Assembly: GCA_030180135.1 (NCBI GenBank)
Contig: CM058233.1
Location: 24,585,615-24,649,614 of the forward strand
Source: Orychophragmus violaceus
Lineage: Eukaryota > Streptophyta > Magnoliopsida > Brassicales > Brassicaceae
DNA: 64,000 bases
Reading direction: 5' to 3'
Shown here: positions 1-10,541 of the stretch, one piece after another
Position numbering within the stretch: the stretch's first letter is position 1
Layout of the letters: every line of letters starts with the position of its first letter
Made by a program: the position numbers and the translations under genes
The notes under the pieces: model-generated
Told to the model about the DNA's origin: nothing
Databases searched by the model: none
What the model saw: the letters and a program-made list of their open reading frames with translations, nothing else

Positions 1-1410
1 ATGGCTGTCTACAACACTCTTTCCTTTAACAGAGTTTGAAATTTGGCTCACCTGAGTGTCCAACTGCTTCACATGAGTACTTAGAGGCTCAAACTTCCCA
101 TTGAGATCCTCATAAACAGCATCTAACTTCTTGTTGCAGTCCACAACAATCTTAGTCTGTCCTTCCAGCAGCTGCTCCATCATTGCCTCCATCTTACTCT
201 CATGAGTACTAGCTACAGGAAGTGTCTGGTAAGAAAAGATCCATAAGTCCTCTGATTACCTTGTTGATAAGGTTTCTGAAAACCAGCATTTTGTCCAAAG
301 CCAGAAGAGTTTTGATTGCTTGTGAAAGCACTCTTCTGACCACTGAAAAACCTATTACGAGACTGATTTCCAAACCTGGTTCCTTGGAAACCAGATCCTC
401 CGATGTAATTCACATCCTCTTCCTGCCCATCTTCTTCAGCATTGATCACCTCAACATCTTGAGCAAAATGGACAGCTTTCTTCCCAGCCAGAAGATTGCA
501 AACAGTGTCCAACTTAGATCTAATATCAGCTATCTCCGAATTCTCCATCTTCCCACCGGACTTCTTCCTTCTCTCATTAATAGTCTTGCAGATATTACTG
601 CTTACTAAATTATCTATTAGCTGCTTAGCCTGAGCAGGAGTCCTAGTGTTAAAGTTGGCATTGCTGGAATTATCCAACGCAGTCTGATATGAAAGATCTA
701 TTCCTCTAAAGAAGATACCTAATAGTGTTACCTCAGTGAATCCATGATGCAGGCAGTCACGTTGATACTTCTTAAACCTCATCCAGGCTGTCTTAAGAGG
801 CTCTGTCGGACCTTGGGTGAAGGTGAGAATGTCCTGTCTCGACTGATCGGAGCGAGCATCATCATAGAAATGTCGCAGAAACTCACTCTTCAGAGCGGCC
901 CAAGTATCAAACGTTCCAGGTGGAAGTTGTTTCAGCCAGGCTGCAGCATCTCCAGCGAGAGAGTAAAGGGAAAATCTTGAGGAACAGATAGTCCTGGCAC
1001 ACTCCATCATACTTTATTCCGGTGAATATGTTCTCAAACTCATCTATGTGATCCATCGGCTGCTCACTTTGAGAGCCATGGAAGGCTTTCTGCCTCAGGA
1101 GAGAGTAGTAGATGGTCTTGATTTCAAAATCATTCCTCTCAAATTCAGGAGGTACAAGAGCTGACCGGTTAGCATGAAACTCATCCGGACGGTTATAGTC
1201 AGCTAAAGTCCTCTCATGAACAACCATCTGTCTACCTTGGGCATGTCCTTGGCCTTGGTTCTGCTCCTGTCGTGGTGGCTCAGCAATAAGATCAGGGATA
1301 ACATTCCCTTCAGCATCAATCCGTTCTCCAGCAGTATTGTACGGATTTTTTTGTCGGTCCCTCAGGGTACCTTGAGCATCAGGCATTATGATCACACGTT
1401 CAACAACCAT
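1..1410 (-). pseudogene. Athila-type gag, frameshifted
   Basis: Capsid polyprotein of a Ty3/gypsy element, broken by frameshifts. The amino-terminal part starts at the ATG at 1410-1408 and runs to about 975. It includes a region rich in Q and G followed by the start of the retrotransposon gag domain (PPEFERNDFEIK, then YDGVCQDYLFLK). The reading then shifts into a second frame (about 1010-213) that holds the capsid core LAGDAAAWLKQLPPG, a FRGIDLSYQTALD segment and a glycine/glutamine/asparagine-rich tail (GSGFQG, GQKSAFTSNQNSSGFG). A third frame (212-1) continues with MEAMMEQLLEGQTK and a heptad-like stretch. The tail matches the gag carboxy-terminus at 42833-43444. At least two frameshifts make it non-functional as written. 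Confidence 0.85.
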
Positions 1411-1540
1411 CCTTGCTCTTTGAACTCTTATGTTAGTCCTCTATTGTCTAGGAAGTTCTTCAAGTTGGAGGTTTACGAGATTAGTATTCGGATTACTTCT
1501 GGTATCACACGTCTGCATAAACCGTCTGTAATCGCCAAGC

Positions 1541-1625
1541 AACGATCGATGCTAATAGTGCAACGATCGAATCAATCTCCAATCGCCTAGTAACGATCGA
1601 CACAGAAGGTGCAACGGTCGATGCT
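1541..1625. repeat. Two paired-palindrome modules
   Basis: Two successive copies of the recurring module in the leader between the Athila PBS and gag: AACGATCGATGC then AACGATCGA, and AACGATCGACAC then AACGGTCGATGC. The second is framed by ATCGCC on the left and ATGCGA on the right. The same core pairs occur in copia elements elsewhere in the window. Confidence 0.7.
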
Positions 1626-1741
1626 ATGCGAAATTAAAACCTGCGACAGAGAAAGAAACAGAGAAAAATCAGTAACTAAAACAAAAAATAAAAATCCTAG
1701 TAAAAACCCTAAGTTCGAATCTATCGAAGACTCAAAAGAGG

Positions 1742-1758
1742 CCCCGACAACGGCGCCA
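1742..1758 (-). promoter_or_regulatory. Primer-binding site (tRNA-Asp type)
   Basis: On the minus strand this reads TGGCGCCGTTGTCGGGG. It differs by one base from the complement of the 3' end of plant tRNA-Asp (TGGCGCCGTTGCCGGGG, from memory). It lies six bases inside the LTR end, the position expected for the priming site of minus-strand DNA synthesis in Athila elements. Confidence 0.85.
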
Positions 1759-1764
1759 AAAACT

Positions 1765-2963
1765 TGATAGGGTCAGGTTTTAATCCTATTTTAACTGCAA
1801 GTGCACAGATATGCAATCGTAGTATATAGGGTATCGAAATCCTGAGAGACTATGGTCTCGATAGATCAAGAACTGTCAAGATTTAAACTAGGAGAAAGCA
1901 ATGTGAATAGAAACTAAAAACAATGTGAGAAAGTAAACAGGTAGCAGGTTCGGTTTGTAAGCAATAAACTAAGGGCGCTAAGTCTAGGGCGTTCTCAGGA
2001 AATCAGACAAGCAGATAAATCATTCAGTCAGGATCTAACCAAGCTCAGTTCTAGAACTCAAACACAAATATAGAATTAACCAACTGTCGTTGCGAGAATT
2101 CTCTAAGTCTAAGTGCAGTAATCCAAATTCCTTTGTAATTACTAACAGATTAAACCAGCTTTAATTCCAAGTTCGATATGTTCACAATCTAATTAAACCA
2201 AATTCCTTTGCGAGTAATTAAATTGCTCAACCTAAATAGTTCAGATTCTAAACCACACTGTCGTGTCAATCTAGCAACCTAAGATCTAGATTCTAAGTGA
2301 TCAAGTTAGAACTAGCATTAAACACAATTTAGATCGAAGAACATTCTATTGATGTGAATCCTTAACTGAATTAATTATATCTAGCAAGTCATGAAATCCC
2401 TATGAGAAACCCTAAACCTAACTATGAATCTACTCAGACATGGAATATGAAGACATAATAAATGAAATAATAGATATCATAAAAGAGATTAGAATAAGAA
2501 AAGGGGTTCGAAATCTTCTCCAAGAACAAAGTGTAGTACAAGATCAGATCAGCCCCAAAAGCTCTAAAAACTCTCTGCTCTAAGTTATGATAGCGTATCT
2601 AAAAACTGAAGTTAAAACCTAATTAAATAGCTAAATCATGTCTTGGGGCTTCTGTGTAAATATCTGGAACTTCTGGGCAACTTTGCAATATCATCATTCT
2701 TCATTAAACCGCCGAGATCTGGCCCAACTCGCTGTGCATCGATCGATGCTGATGTGCGTCGATTGACACACTCCTCTGTTTCGGACAGTGAGCATAAACT
2801 CTCGGGTCAAAACTCCAAAATGCTCCAAATAGCTTCATAATCTCCAAATCCACTCCAAACGTGTGTACCTAATAACACCTGTAAAAGACTCTAAAAGAAC
2901 ACTAAAAGACTCTAAAACATACTTATATCATGGCATAAAACCGGTAAAAACCATGATATATCA
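1765..2963 (-). repeat. Athila 5' LTR
   Basis: About 1,199 bp bounded by TGATAG (1765) and ATATCA (2963), so that the minus strand reads TGATAT...CTATCA. It matches the ends and layout of the LTRs at 41404, 45818 and 62284, including the stretches around CTGTGCACTTGCAGTTA and the repeated AACCAACTGTCGTTGCGA-type segments. A paired palindrome sits near its promoter-side end (2733-2773). Confidence 0.85.
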
Positions 2964-3606
2964 CTAGAGCAAAAACCATCGAAAACAGCTCCCGCGACTT
3001 ACTGATTGGTCAAGCCGATCCAAACCTCCTTACCCACACTTTCATCACTTAGTTGCGCGGAATTAATCGAATAAACATTCCCAATCTTTTCCCTTGAACC
3101 AAAATTCTGCATTTTGGCTAGTAACGGTTCCCACTAAAACCAGTCAATTCTTATCCACGAACTGAGTTTAAGCCGACAGTCCCGACAAAACCCTGTCTGA
3201 ATCCTGACCAATCAAATCTGAATTTGACCAACCAGCTCAACCACCACTCTAGGTCCGAAAATAGTTGACTGAAATCTTCCAGCTCTTTTTAGCTCGATTT
3301 TCACACAATAAGCGTTACTTAACTAGAAAACCCCCAAAGTTTTTATTTTTTCGCGTCTTAAAAGGTCATTCTAGATGACCATCCATAGACCGATCCAGTT
3401 CAGTCACATAACGCGAGCGTTACACTAAGCCTAATCGACATCTATATATCCATATCATCCATAATTTTATATGACCTGATTTGAAACCGATATTTCATGG
3501 CTTAACTCCATTTCAGATGTGGGAACGATGGATCGTTCACACAAGGATGGAATGAATGTTGAATCTCCAACTGTCTCTTTGATGGTTCTTGTGGATTGTG
3601 AGTGTT
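2964..3606. other. Unassigned spacer
   Basis: Between the Athila LTR and the left TSD of copia 1. No convincing reading frame, LTR end or terminal inverted repeat is visible. Together with 10542 onwards it is the target sequence into which copia 1 inserted; its segment TGGGAACGATGGATCGTTCACACAAGGATG resembles no annotated part of the window. Confidence 0.5.
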
Positions 3607-3611
3607 CAATC

Positions 3612-4291
3612 TGTTGGGAATGTCCTGAAATCTATTATACTTGCTCTAAGTGAAAGTCGTATAGTCGAGATGAGACAATCACATAACACTAGGTAGTCAT
3701 AACGCTTTGCTAGAAGCCACTTATGATCAATGAGTTGAGAACTCATTGCTAGTGTTATATGATCCTACAGGGTCACACACCTAAGCAAACTGGACGTTAA
3801 AGACGAGGTTGATCATTAATGTAATGATCTAGTGAATGCATATTTGATATGCATTCGATATCAATATTCTGGGGCAGTGTCGATCGACACAAAGAGTGTG
3901 TCGATCGATGCAACTCGCGGATTACCAGATTAATTCGGTTTAATCGTTGGTTAATTCCGTTATGGTTTAAGTCGACATATATAAGATATATGGTCGACCT
4001 AAACTATTTTTTAACCTAATAGACAGCCACCAGAACTTGAATCGAAACCTCTGAAGAGATTGGATCTCTATAGGCACTAGCATCCCTCCTGTTCAGTTTG
4101 TGTGCGTGTGGATACCAGTAGAGGCGCAGCATTTGAGGCGCTCTAGATCTCGATTATCTGCAAATCTTCCGCTGCAAATCACCAGGTAATTCTGAGATCC
4201 CAATGATTCAATTACATGAACCCTAGATCCTAGGCTTGGAATTCAGACCAGGATTGCCTAATTGGATTAGGATCTGCTAGAAATTCCTTCA
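3612..4291 (+). repeat. Copia 1 5' LTR
   Basis: 680 bp, starts TGTTGGGAATGTCC and ends AAATTCCTTCA. It contains a paired-palindrome module (3877-3915) and downstream a short hairpin with TATATAAG (about 3968-4008) that could serve as the promoter TATA region. It matches 9857-10536 nearly base for base. Confidence 0.95.
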
Positions 4292-4292
4292 G

Positions 4293-4304
4293 TGGTATCA
4301 GAGC
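4293..4304 (+). promoter_or_regulatory. PBS, initiator tRNA-Met
   Basis: TGGTATCAGAGC one base after the 5' LTR. It is complementary to the 3' end of plant initiator tRNA-Met, the usual primer of copia elements. Confidence 0.95.
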
Positions 4305-4439
4305 TTTAGGGTTCCATTGAATCTGTAGCATGTTGATTAGATTGGTTGAATCTGGATCTCCGTATGAATAATACAAGCATGCTAAAACTCGTTTTGATCA
4401 AAGTAACCTAGTTTAGGGTTTTGTTCGAAAAACGTTTTA

Positions 4440-4574
4440 GGGTTTTTCGCATGGTGTCGATCGATGCCAATCCGGCATCGATCGACACAGGGCGAAAACC
4501 CGAACAAAATTTAGGGTTTTCGCATGGTGTCGATCGATGCCAATCCGGCGTCGATCGACACAGGGCGAAAACCC
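4440..4574. repeat. Tandem long hairpins with paired palindromes
   Basis: Two tandem units of about 60 bp, 12 bp apart. In the first, the outer arms GGGTTTTTCGC (4440-4450) and GCGAAAACCC (4492-4501) enclose the inner arms GTGTCGATCGATGCC (4454-4468) and GGCATCGATCGACAC (4474-4488) with a 5-nt loop. The second unit repeats this at 4514-4574 with one change in the inner arm. Three further modules follow at about 4596-4641, 4744-4789 and 4846-4881. All lie in the untranslated leader between PBS and gag. Confidence 0.85.
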
Positions 4575-5468
4575 GAATAAAACTTATGTTTCGCCTAGTG
4601 TCGATCGACACAAGAGTTGTGTCGGTCGACATAAACCTCGCGAGATTGATGAATCGGTTCAATTGGATTGGACCGGTCATCGAGCTTGGTTAATGATGGT
4701 TAAACGCTAAGAATGGTTTAATTGCGATTGGTTTGATCAGGTTGGTATCGACCGATGCTAATGTAGCATCGATCGACACTGACCGGTATTCAAAAACGGA
4801 TCAATTGGATTGATCGGTTATCGCGGATTACTTTTGGTTATTCTGTATCGATCGATACTATAGTAGTGTCGGTCGACATCAGATTCGATGTTTAGGTTAT
4901 GGAACCTGAAATCACAGAACCAAAGCAAGATAAATCAATTAATTAGAAGAATTAAAACATAATAAAACTGAACGTTTTAAATGGTTCCGTTCCTCAACCA
5001 AATATCAAGTGATACTTGATGTCTTTCCAATCTTGTCAACTGTCAAGACCCATCTAATTGTGCGATAGACTTGCAATGCAAGATGTCCACAATTTCATGA
5101 GTAAGACAGAAGGTAATCGTGTTGATGGACTTGCAGTGCAAGACATCAACAATTACATGACTGAAGAGATTGGTTTACTTGACTGGGCCATCAAAATCGT
5201 TTTGGGCTCAGAGACATCAGGTGGATTGAACATGAGATGTCAATCCACAACCAAGAGTTATATTGGATATAACTAGCAAAGAGTTGCTTACCTAGATAGC
5301 TAAAATTTGGGTGATAGCCAGTGGCTCACTCAAGTTTAGTGAAGTAAGGGTCTTGGATCAGTATATTCATCTGAGGAAACATTGTTTGAATATAATGCGA
5401 GTTTTCTTAATAGTTAAGACTTCTCATTTCTTGAACATCATAACTAAAACCTCCCTTGTTTTTCAGCT

Positions 5469-6347
5469 ATGTCTAGCACAAACCATCGTAACAATTTCTC
5501 CCTGCGATCCGTCCTTGAGAAGGACAAGTTAAATGGATCCAACTTTCTTGAATGGTATCGGAACTTGAGAATTGTTCTCAAACAGGAGAAAAAGAACTAT
5601 GTCCTTGAGAAAGTTCTCCCCAAGAAGTACCGAGCCAATGCCTGGCAGTCAGATAAGGATGCTTGGGATAAGCATTCTAATGATGCGGTGGATGTGAGTT
5701 GTCTCATGTTGGCTACCATGAACTCGGAATTGCAGAAGCAATATGAGTACGTGGAGTCGCCAATACAGATGATCACTGGCCTGAAAAGTATGTTTCAGGA
5801 GCAGGCACGAACTCAGAGATACCAGACGGTTAGATCTCTGATTGAGTGCAAGCTACCAAAGGGCGAACCAGTTAGTCCTCATGTCATTAAGATGATGAGT
5901 TATATTGATAACCTGGGGAAACTGGATTGTCCCATTAGCCAAGAGTTGGCTACTGACATCATTCTACAGTCACTGCCGTCAAGCTATGATCAATTTGTTA
6001 TGAACTATAACATGAACAACTTGACGAAGACGTTGACTGAATTGCATGGGATGCTTAAGACTGCTGAACCTAACATCAAGAAGGACACCCCAAATGTCCT
6101 TATGGTACAAAAGGGTAAAAAGTTTAAGAAACTTGGTAAGAACAAAGGTGATGGCAAGACGAGCTCGATTGTGAATCCAAGCGAGTCTGGCCATGTTCCT
6201 AAGGTTAAAACCAGTCCTTCTGAAGATGTTAAGTGCCGTTATTGTAATGGTTATGGGCATTTGAAAAGAAACTGCAATAAATTCTTGGAAGATTATGAGA
6301 ATCTGAAGAAGACGTACGAGACTTCTTCTTCAGGTATTATGTTATAG
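5469..6347 (+). CDS. Copia gag (UBN2-type capsid, CCHC knuckle)
   Basis: Intact 292-residue capsid protein that would package the element's RNA into cytoplasmic virus-like particles. The ATG at 5469 follows a TTTTTCAGCT stretch resembling a 3' splice site. The first ~90 residues (LNGSNFLEWYRNLRIVL) and a central part (SPHVIKMMSYIDNL, ILQSLPSSYDQF) match the gag domain of plant copia elements. A CCHC zinc knuckle CRYCNGYGHLKRNC lies near residues 258-271. The protein ends soon after it, where a full copia polyprotein would continue into protease. It is closely related to the gag at 24345-25364. Everything downstream is broken, so gag is the only open part of this element. Confidence 0.9.
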   Translation: MSSTNHRNNFSLRSVLEKDKLNGSNFLEWYRNLRIVLKQEKKNYVLEKVLPKKYRANAWQSDKDAWDKHSNDAVDVSCLMLATMNSELQKQYEYVESPIQMITGLKSMFQEQARTQRYQTVRSLIECKLPKGEPVSPHVIKMMSYIDNLGKLDCPISQELATDIILQSLPSSYDQFVMNYNMNNLTKTLTELHGMLKTAEPNIKKDTPNVLMVQKGKKFKKLGKNKGDGKTSSIVNPSESGHVPKVKTSPSEDVKCRYCNGYGHLKRNCNKFLEDYENLKKTYETSSSGIML

Positions 6348-7723
6348 AAGTAAATGTTACTTCTTATAGTCCTACTTATTGGGTATTGGATACCAGCTGT
6401 GGTACTCATATTTTGTGAAAATGTGCAGGGCCTGAGCAAAAGTAGGACTATGGAGAAATGACAAGTGGACCTATGAGTGGGAATGGAGCAAGAGTTGCTG
6501 CATTAACCGTAGGAGTATTTCACTTGTTTTTCCTTTTATGGCATGTTTTGAACTTAAGACTGCTACTATGTACCTGCTATGAGCAGAAAGATTATTTCTA
6601 TTCCTTGTTTGGATATGGAAGGATATCAGTTTTCAAGTTAAGAATAAGTGTTATTCATTTGATTACAGTGATATATTTTATAGTAGCAATCCATTAGAGA
6701 ATGGACTTTATGTTCTAAACCAGAATGTGCCTAACTATAACATTAATACCAAGAGATTCAAGTCAAATGATACGAGTCAAACTTCTCTCTGGCATTGTCG
6801 TTTTGGGCTACATAAATGAGAAATAGATTCAGAAGCTCCATAGTGATGGGCCTTTGGGCTCATCTGATTGAGAATCATAATGAGTAAAGTGGATCTTGTT
6901 TATTAAGTAAAACGACAAAGGCTCCTTTCAACAGAGGTAGTGTCGATCGACACAAACGGTGCGTCGGTCGATACAGGTTGCGAACGATCAAAATGAAAGG
7001 GCCAGAAGCTTATTGGGCTTTATACATACGGATGTATATGGACCGATAAGCACTAGTGCTAGAAGAAAATTTCAGTACTTCATTACCTTTACTGATATTT
7101 TCAGAAGGTACAGTTATGCCTTATTTATAAGGCATAAGTCAGAATCTTTGAAAAGTTCAAAGAGTTCCAAAATGAAGTACATAATCAATTTGGAAAAGGT
7201 ATTAAACCTCTACGATGAGATCATGGAGGTGAATACTTAGGTCAAGAATTTAGTGATCATCTGAGAGATTGTGAAAGTGTTTTACAATTCACTCCTCCAG
7301 AATCGGACTTTATTAGATATGGTTCGATCAATGATGAGTCACTTAGATCTTCCATTCTTCTTCTAAGAATACGCTCTAGAAATGTCTGAGTTTACATTAA
7401 ATAGAGTTCCATCAAAATCAGTTACAGAGATACCACATGAGATGTGGAATGGAAATGTTTCTGATTTATCCATCATGGAGATTTGGAGTTGCGAGACTTA
7501 TATAAAACGTTTAATCTCTGATAAGCTCACACCCAAATCTGATAAGTGCTACTTCATTGGTTGTCCTAACAAAACCAAGGCATGTTACTTTTACAACCAG
7601 TTCGAGAACAAATTGTTTGTTGCTCGGAACAATGTTTTCTTGAGAAAGATTTTCTTTCCAAGAAGAACAGTGGGAGTAAAGTACGAACTCGAAGAAATTC
7701 GAAAATCACAGGAGACTGCTTAA
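6348..7723 (+). pseudogene. Copia protease/integrase remnants
   Basis: Degraded continuation of the copia polyprotein. A protease start is visible near 6384 (VLDTSCGTHI). A GAG-pre-integrase trace follows near 6790-6930, then the integrase core (LLGFIHTDVYGPIS, FTDIFRRYSY) from about 6985. A later frame (7382-7723) covers the integrase C-terminal part (TLNRVPSKSV, EMWNGNVSDLS, RLISDKLTPKSDKCYFIG). Several stops and frame changes separate the pieces. A paired-palindrome module (6939-6977) sits between the GAG-pre-integrase and the integrase core; the homologous position of copia 2 (near 25760) has none, so it looks like an insertion. Confidence 0.8.
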
Positions 7724-7792
7724 CCTGATGAGGAAGAGCAGCAGTTGGATCTACAAAGAGTTGTAGAACCTGCACCTGTGGTGCCTAAAGTT

Positions 7793-8012
7793 TATAAAGG
7801 ATCTGGTGAATGTATATTCGATATACATTTAAATGGCGAGTTTCTGAAGAAGTGTCGATCGACGCAAAAGTTGTATCGATCGACACAGATCGCGAACCAA
7901 AATATTTTGGTTTATGACTTAATTAACTACGGTTTGAATCTTGGTTAATTAGGTCGTGGTAAAAGTATACATATGAGATATGTGTGCGCGACTTTTACAG
8001 AAAACTGAAGCT
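7793..8012. repeat. Fold-back insertion with paired palindrome
   Basis: About 220 bp inserted between the integrase and reverse transcriptase parts of copia 1. It holds a short hairpin (TGTATATTCGATATACA), a paired palindrome (7853-7893), the perfect palindrome AACCAAAATATTTTGGTT, TTAATTAA-type sequence and a terminal hairpin with GTAAAAGT/ACTTTTAC arms. It is flanked by CTAAAGTT (7785-7792) and CTGAAGCT (8005-8012), an imperfect 8-bp direct repeat. Its order of parts parallels 3838-4010 of the LTR. Copia 2 lacks it at the matching place. Confidence 0.6.
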
Positions 8013-8189
8013 CGCAGATCCGAAAGGATCCGTCACAAACCCGAGAAATATGGATTTCTCGTAACCAATTGCCGTGATCTACTGATCATTGAAAGTGACG
8101 GGCCTGCGAATTTTGAAGAAGCAATGATGGGCCTTGACTCCGAAAATGGCTGAAAGCCGCTGAATCCGAAATGTGATCCATATCACAGA

Positions 8190-9062
8190 ACCAAGTATGA
8201 CTTGGGTTGATTTACCCGATGGTGTAGAAGCCATTGTGAGTAAATGGATTTTCAAGAAGAAAAGATGACATGGATGGTTATATTCAGATGTACAAAGCTA
8301 GGTTGGTGGCAAAAAGGTTTCAAGTAAATTCATGGTATTAACTGTGAAGAAACCTAATCCCAGACACCGTGCTAATGTCCATTCGGATTCTCGTAGCAAC
8401 CGCCACTCATAATGGTTATGAGATCTGGCAGATGGATGTGAAAACAGTTTTCCTTAATGGAATTCTGGAAAAAGGATGTGTACATGACACAACCTGAAGT
8501 TTTTCATTGATCCTAATGAAGCTAGGAAGATATGCAAGCTTCATCAAACCATTTATGGATTGAAGCAAGCATCTCGGAGTTGAAATCTTCGTTTTGATAA
8601 AGCAGTCAAAAGGTTTGACTTCGTCATGAATGAAGAGGAACCGTGTGTTTACAAGAGGACTGGTGGGAGCGCAATTGCATTTCTAGTATTATATGTTGAT
8701 AACATACCACTTCTCGGAAATGAAGTTCCATTGTTTCAGTCTGTTAAGACTTGATTCGAAAGTTTTTTTCCGATAAAATTATGGGAGAAACCGTATACAT
8801 TCTTGGAATAAGAATCTATAGAGATAGATTGGATAAGCTAATTGGATTGTGTCAAGATACTTATAGTGATAAGGCCTTGCACATGTCCAAAATGCAGGAT
8901 TCCAAGAAGGGCTTCATGCAAATGACTCTTGGTATTACTCTTAGCAAGACGCAGTGTCTTTCGACACACGCTGAGCAAGGGCGAATGAGGGTCAGGCTAC
9001 TGCTAAAGGCATTAGATGTCTTAAGATATGATCTTAATTTTAGTGGGAGTCATTGTTATTAA
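8190..9062 (+). pseudogene. Copia reverse transcriptase remnant
   Basis: RVT_2-type reverse transcriptase in several frames. Visible blocks are KWIFKKK near 8240, YKARLVAKRF near 8290, YEIWQMDVKTVFLNGIL near 8420, KICKLHQTIYGLKQASRS near 8530 and the catalytic-region sequence LVLYVDNIPLLG near 8690. There the usual YVDD reads YVDN, so a catalytic aspartate is lost. A frame from 8751 to 9062 continues towards RT thumb and connection. RNase H is absent. In-frame stops and frameshifts exclude function. Confidence 0.85.
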
Positions 9063-9856
9063 TTTTAGTTATGATATGATGTTCGTATAAACATAATTTG
9101 ATTATGTTATTGAAATCTGACATCTGTATTAGTTAATAATGGTTATTAAATAATAGTCCCAAAGTAATTTATGACATTTTATAGGTCATCAAGTATGTGA
9201 CTTGATCATGAAACCCTATAGATAATAAATGATATAAATTATGTTGGTCCCTGGTCGAGGTTGTTAAAGTGGGACATTAACAACCGCGTGAGACTAGTAT
9301 GTGAGGTGACTGATGACTAAGTTTCATGGAGTCATTAATAAGAGTATTAAAGTCAATCACATAGATATGTGTTGGAGAACACAGGATCGGACATGACCCA
9401 CTGATGAGAACTCTACGGGATAGTTATATAAGTGTCATGAGAGTTTTCATCACGACTATAGAGTATAGTCCTTAGACCTGAGTTCATCATGTTTTCTTAC
9501 ATGTGAATTGGTCCGCTTTAACCTTGTCAAACGTCAGCCGTAACTAGTGACCATAAAGGCATTGATTGGGCGTATCATGAAGCGTGTGAAGAGACAGGGA
9601 TGGAACAAGATGGGATTTGTCCCTCCTATATAACAGGAGATAAATATCTCATGGCCCATCGAAGATTTGATACTGAGAAATGTGTGGCCACACTCAAATG
9701 AGGTGATTGTCAGTCGTTTGTCTTGTCAGTATAAATCAGAGTTCGATGAACATGATCTTGGCTAAATAAGGGTGACACAGATCTTGGCTTATGCCAGATC
9801 GAGATATAGTGACGAAGGGATTAAAGGAATAGATGATCCCAGTACAAGTGGGAGAT

Positions 9857-10536
9857 TGTTGGGAATGTCCTGAAATCTATTATACTTGCTCTAAGTGAAA
9901 GTCGTATAGTCGAGATGAGACAATCACATAACACTAGGTAGTCATAACGCTTTGCTAGAAGCCACTTATGATCAATGAGTTGAGAACTCATTGCTAGTGT
10001 TATATGATCCTACAGGGTCACACACCTAAGCAAACTGGACGTTAAAGACGAGGTTGATCATTAATGTAATGATCTAGTGAATGCATATTTGATATGCATT
10101 CGATATCAATATTCTGGGGCAGTGTCAATCGACACAAAGAGTGTGCCGATCGATGCAACTCGCGGATTACCAGATTAATTCGGTTTAATCGTTGGTTAAT
10201 TCCGTTATGGTTTAAGTCGACATATATAAGATATATGGTCGACCTAAACTGTTTTTTAACCTAATAGACAGCCACCAGAACTTGAATAGAAACCTCTGAA
10301 GAGATTGGATCTCTATAGGCTCTATCATCCCTCCTGTTCAGTTTGTGTGCGTGTGGATACCAGTAGAGGCGCAGCATTTGAGGCGCTCTAGATCTCGATT
10401 ATCTGCAAATCTTCCGCTGCAAATCACCAGGTAATTCTGAGATCCCAATGATTCAATTACATGAACCCTAGATCCTAGGCTTGGAATTCAGACCAGGATT
10501 GCCTAATTGGATTAGGATCTGCTAGAAATTCCTTCA
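9857..10536 (+). repeat. Copia 1 3' LTR
   Basis: 680 bp, TGTTGGGAATG...TTCCTTCA, preceded by the purine tract AAGTGGGAGA. About six substitutions separate it from the 5' LTR; two of them fall in the paired palindrome (10120-10158). Confidence 0.95.
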
Positions 10537-10541
10537 CAATC

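Larger units (their letters stand above)
1..2963 (-). mobile_element. Athila-type gypsy element, 5' part
   Basis: Minus-strand LTR retrotransposon that runs off the left edge of the window. Reading leftwards it shows an LTR (2963-1765), a primer-binding site and a frameshifted gag. The LTR organisation (TGATAT...CTATCA ends, ~1.2 kb) and the gag repeats match the better preserved Athila-like element at 41404-47000, so the family assignment is well supported. The 3' part and 3' LTR lie outside the window, so no target-site duplication can be tested. Confidence 0.85.
3607..10541 (+). mobile_element. Copia element 1 (complete ends, TSD CAATC)
   Basis: Ty1/copia LTR retrotransposon. The element is 3612-10536 (6,925 bp) and is flanked by the 5-bp direct repeat CAATC at 3607-3611 and 10537-10541. 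It has 680-bp LTRs, an initiator tRNA-Met primer site, an intact gag frame and degraded protease, integrase and reverse transcriptase in copia order, then a purine-rich AAGTGGGAGA before the 3' LTR. RNase H is missing: the reading passes from the end of RT almost directly to the terminal non-coding stretch near 9010. I counted about six differences between the two LTRs, so insertion is fairly recent although pol is dead. Confidence 0.95.

Noticed and set aside
4421..4693. Protein-coding frames on both strands of the copia 1 leader
   Set aside because: Both frames come from translating the palindromic modules, which read as SIDT-type peptides on either strand; no family is recognisable.
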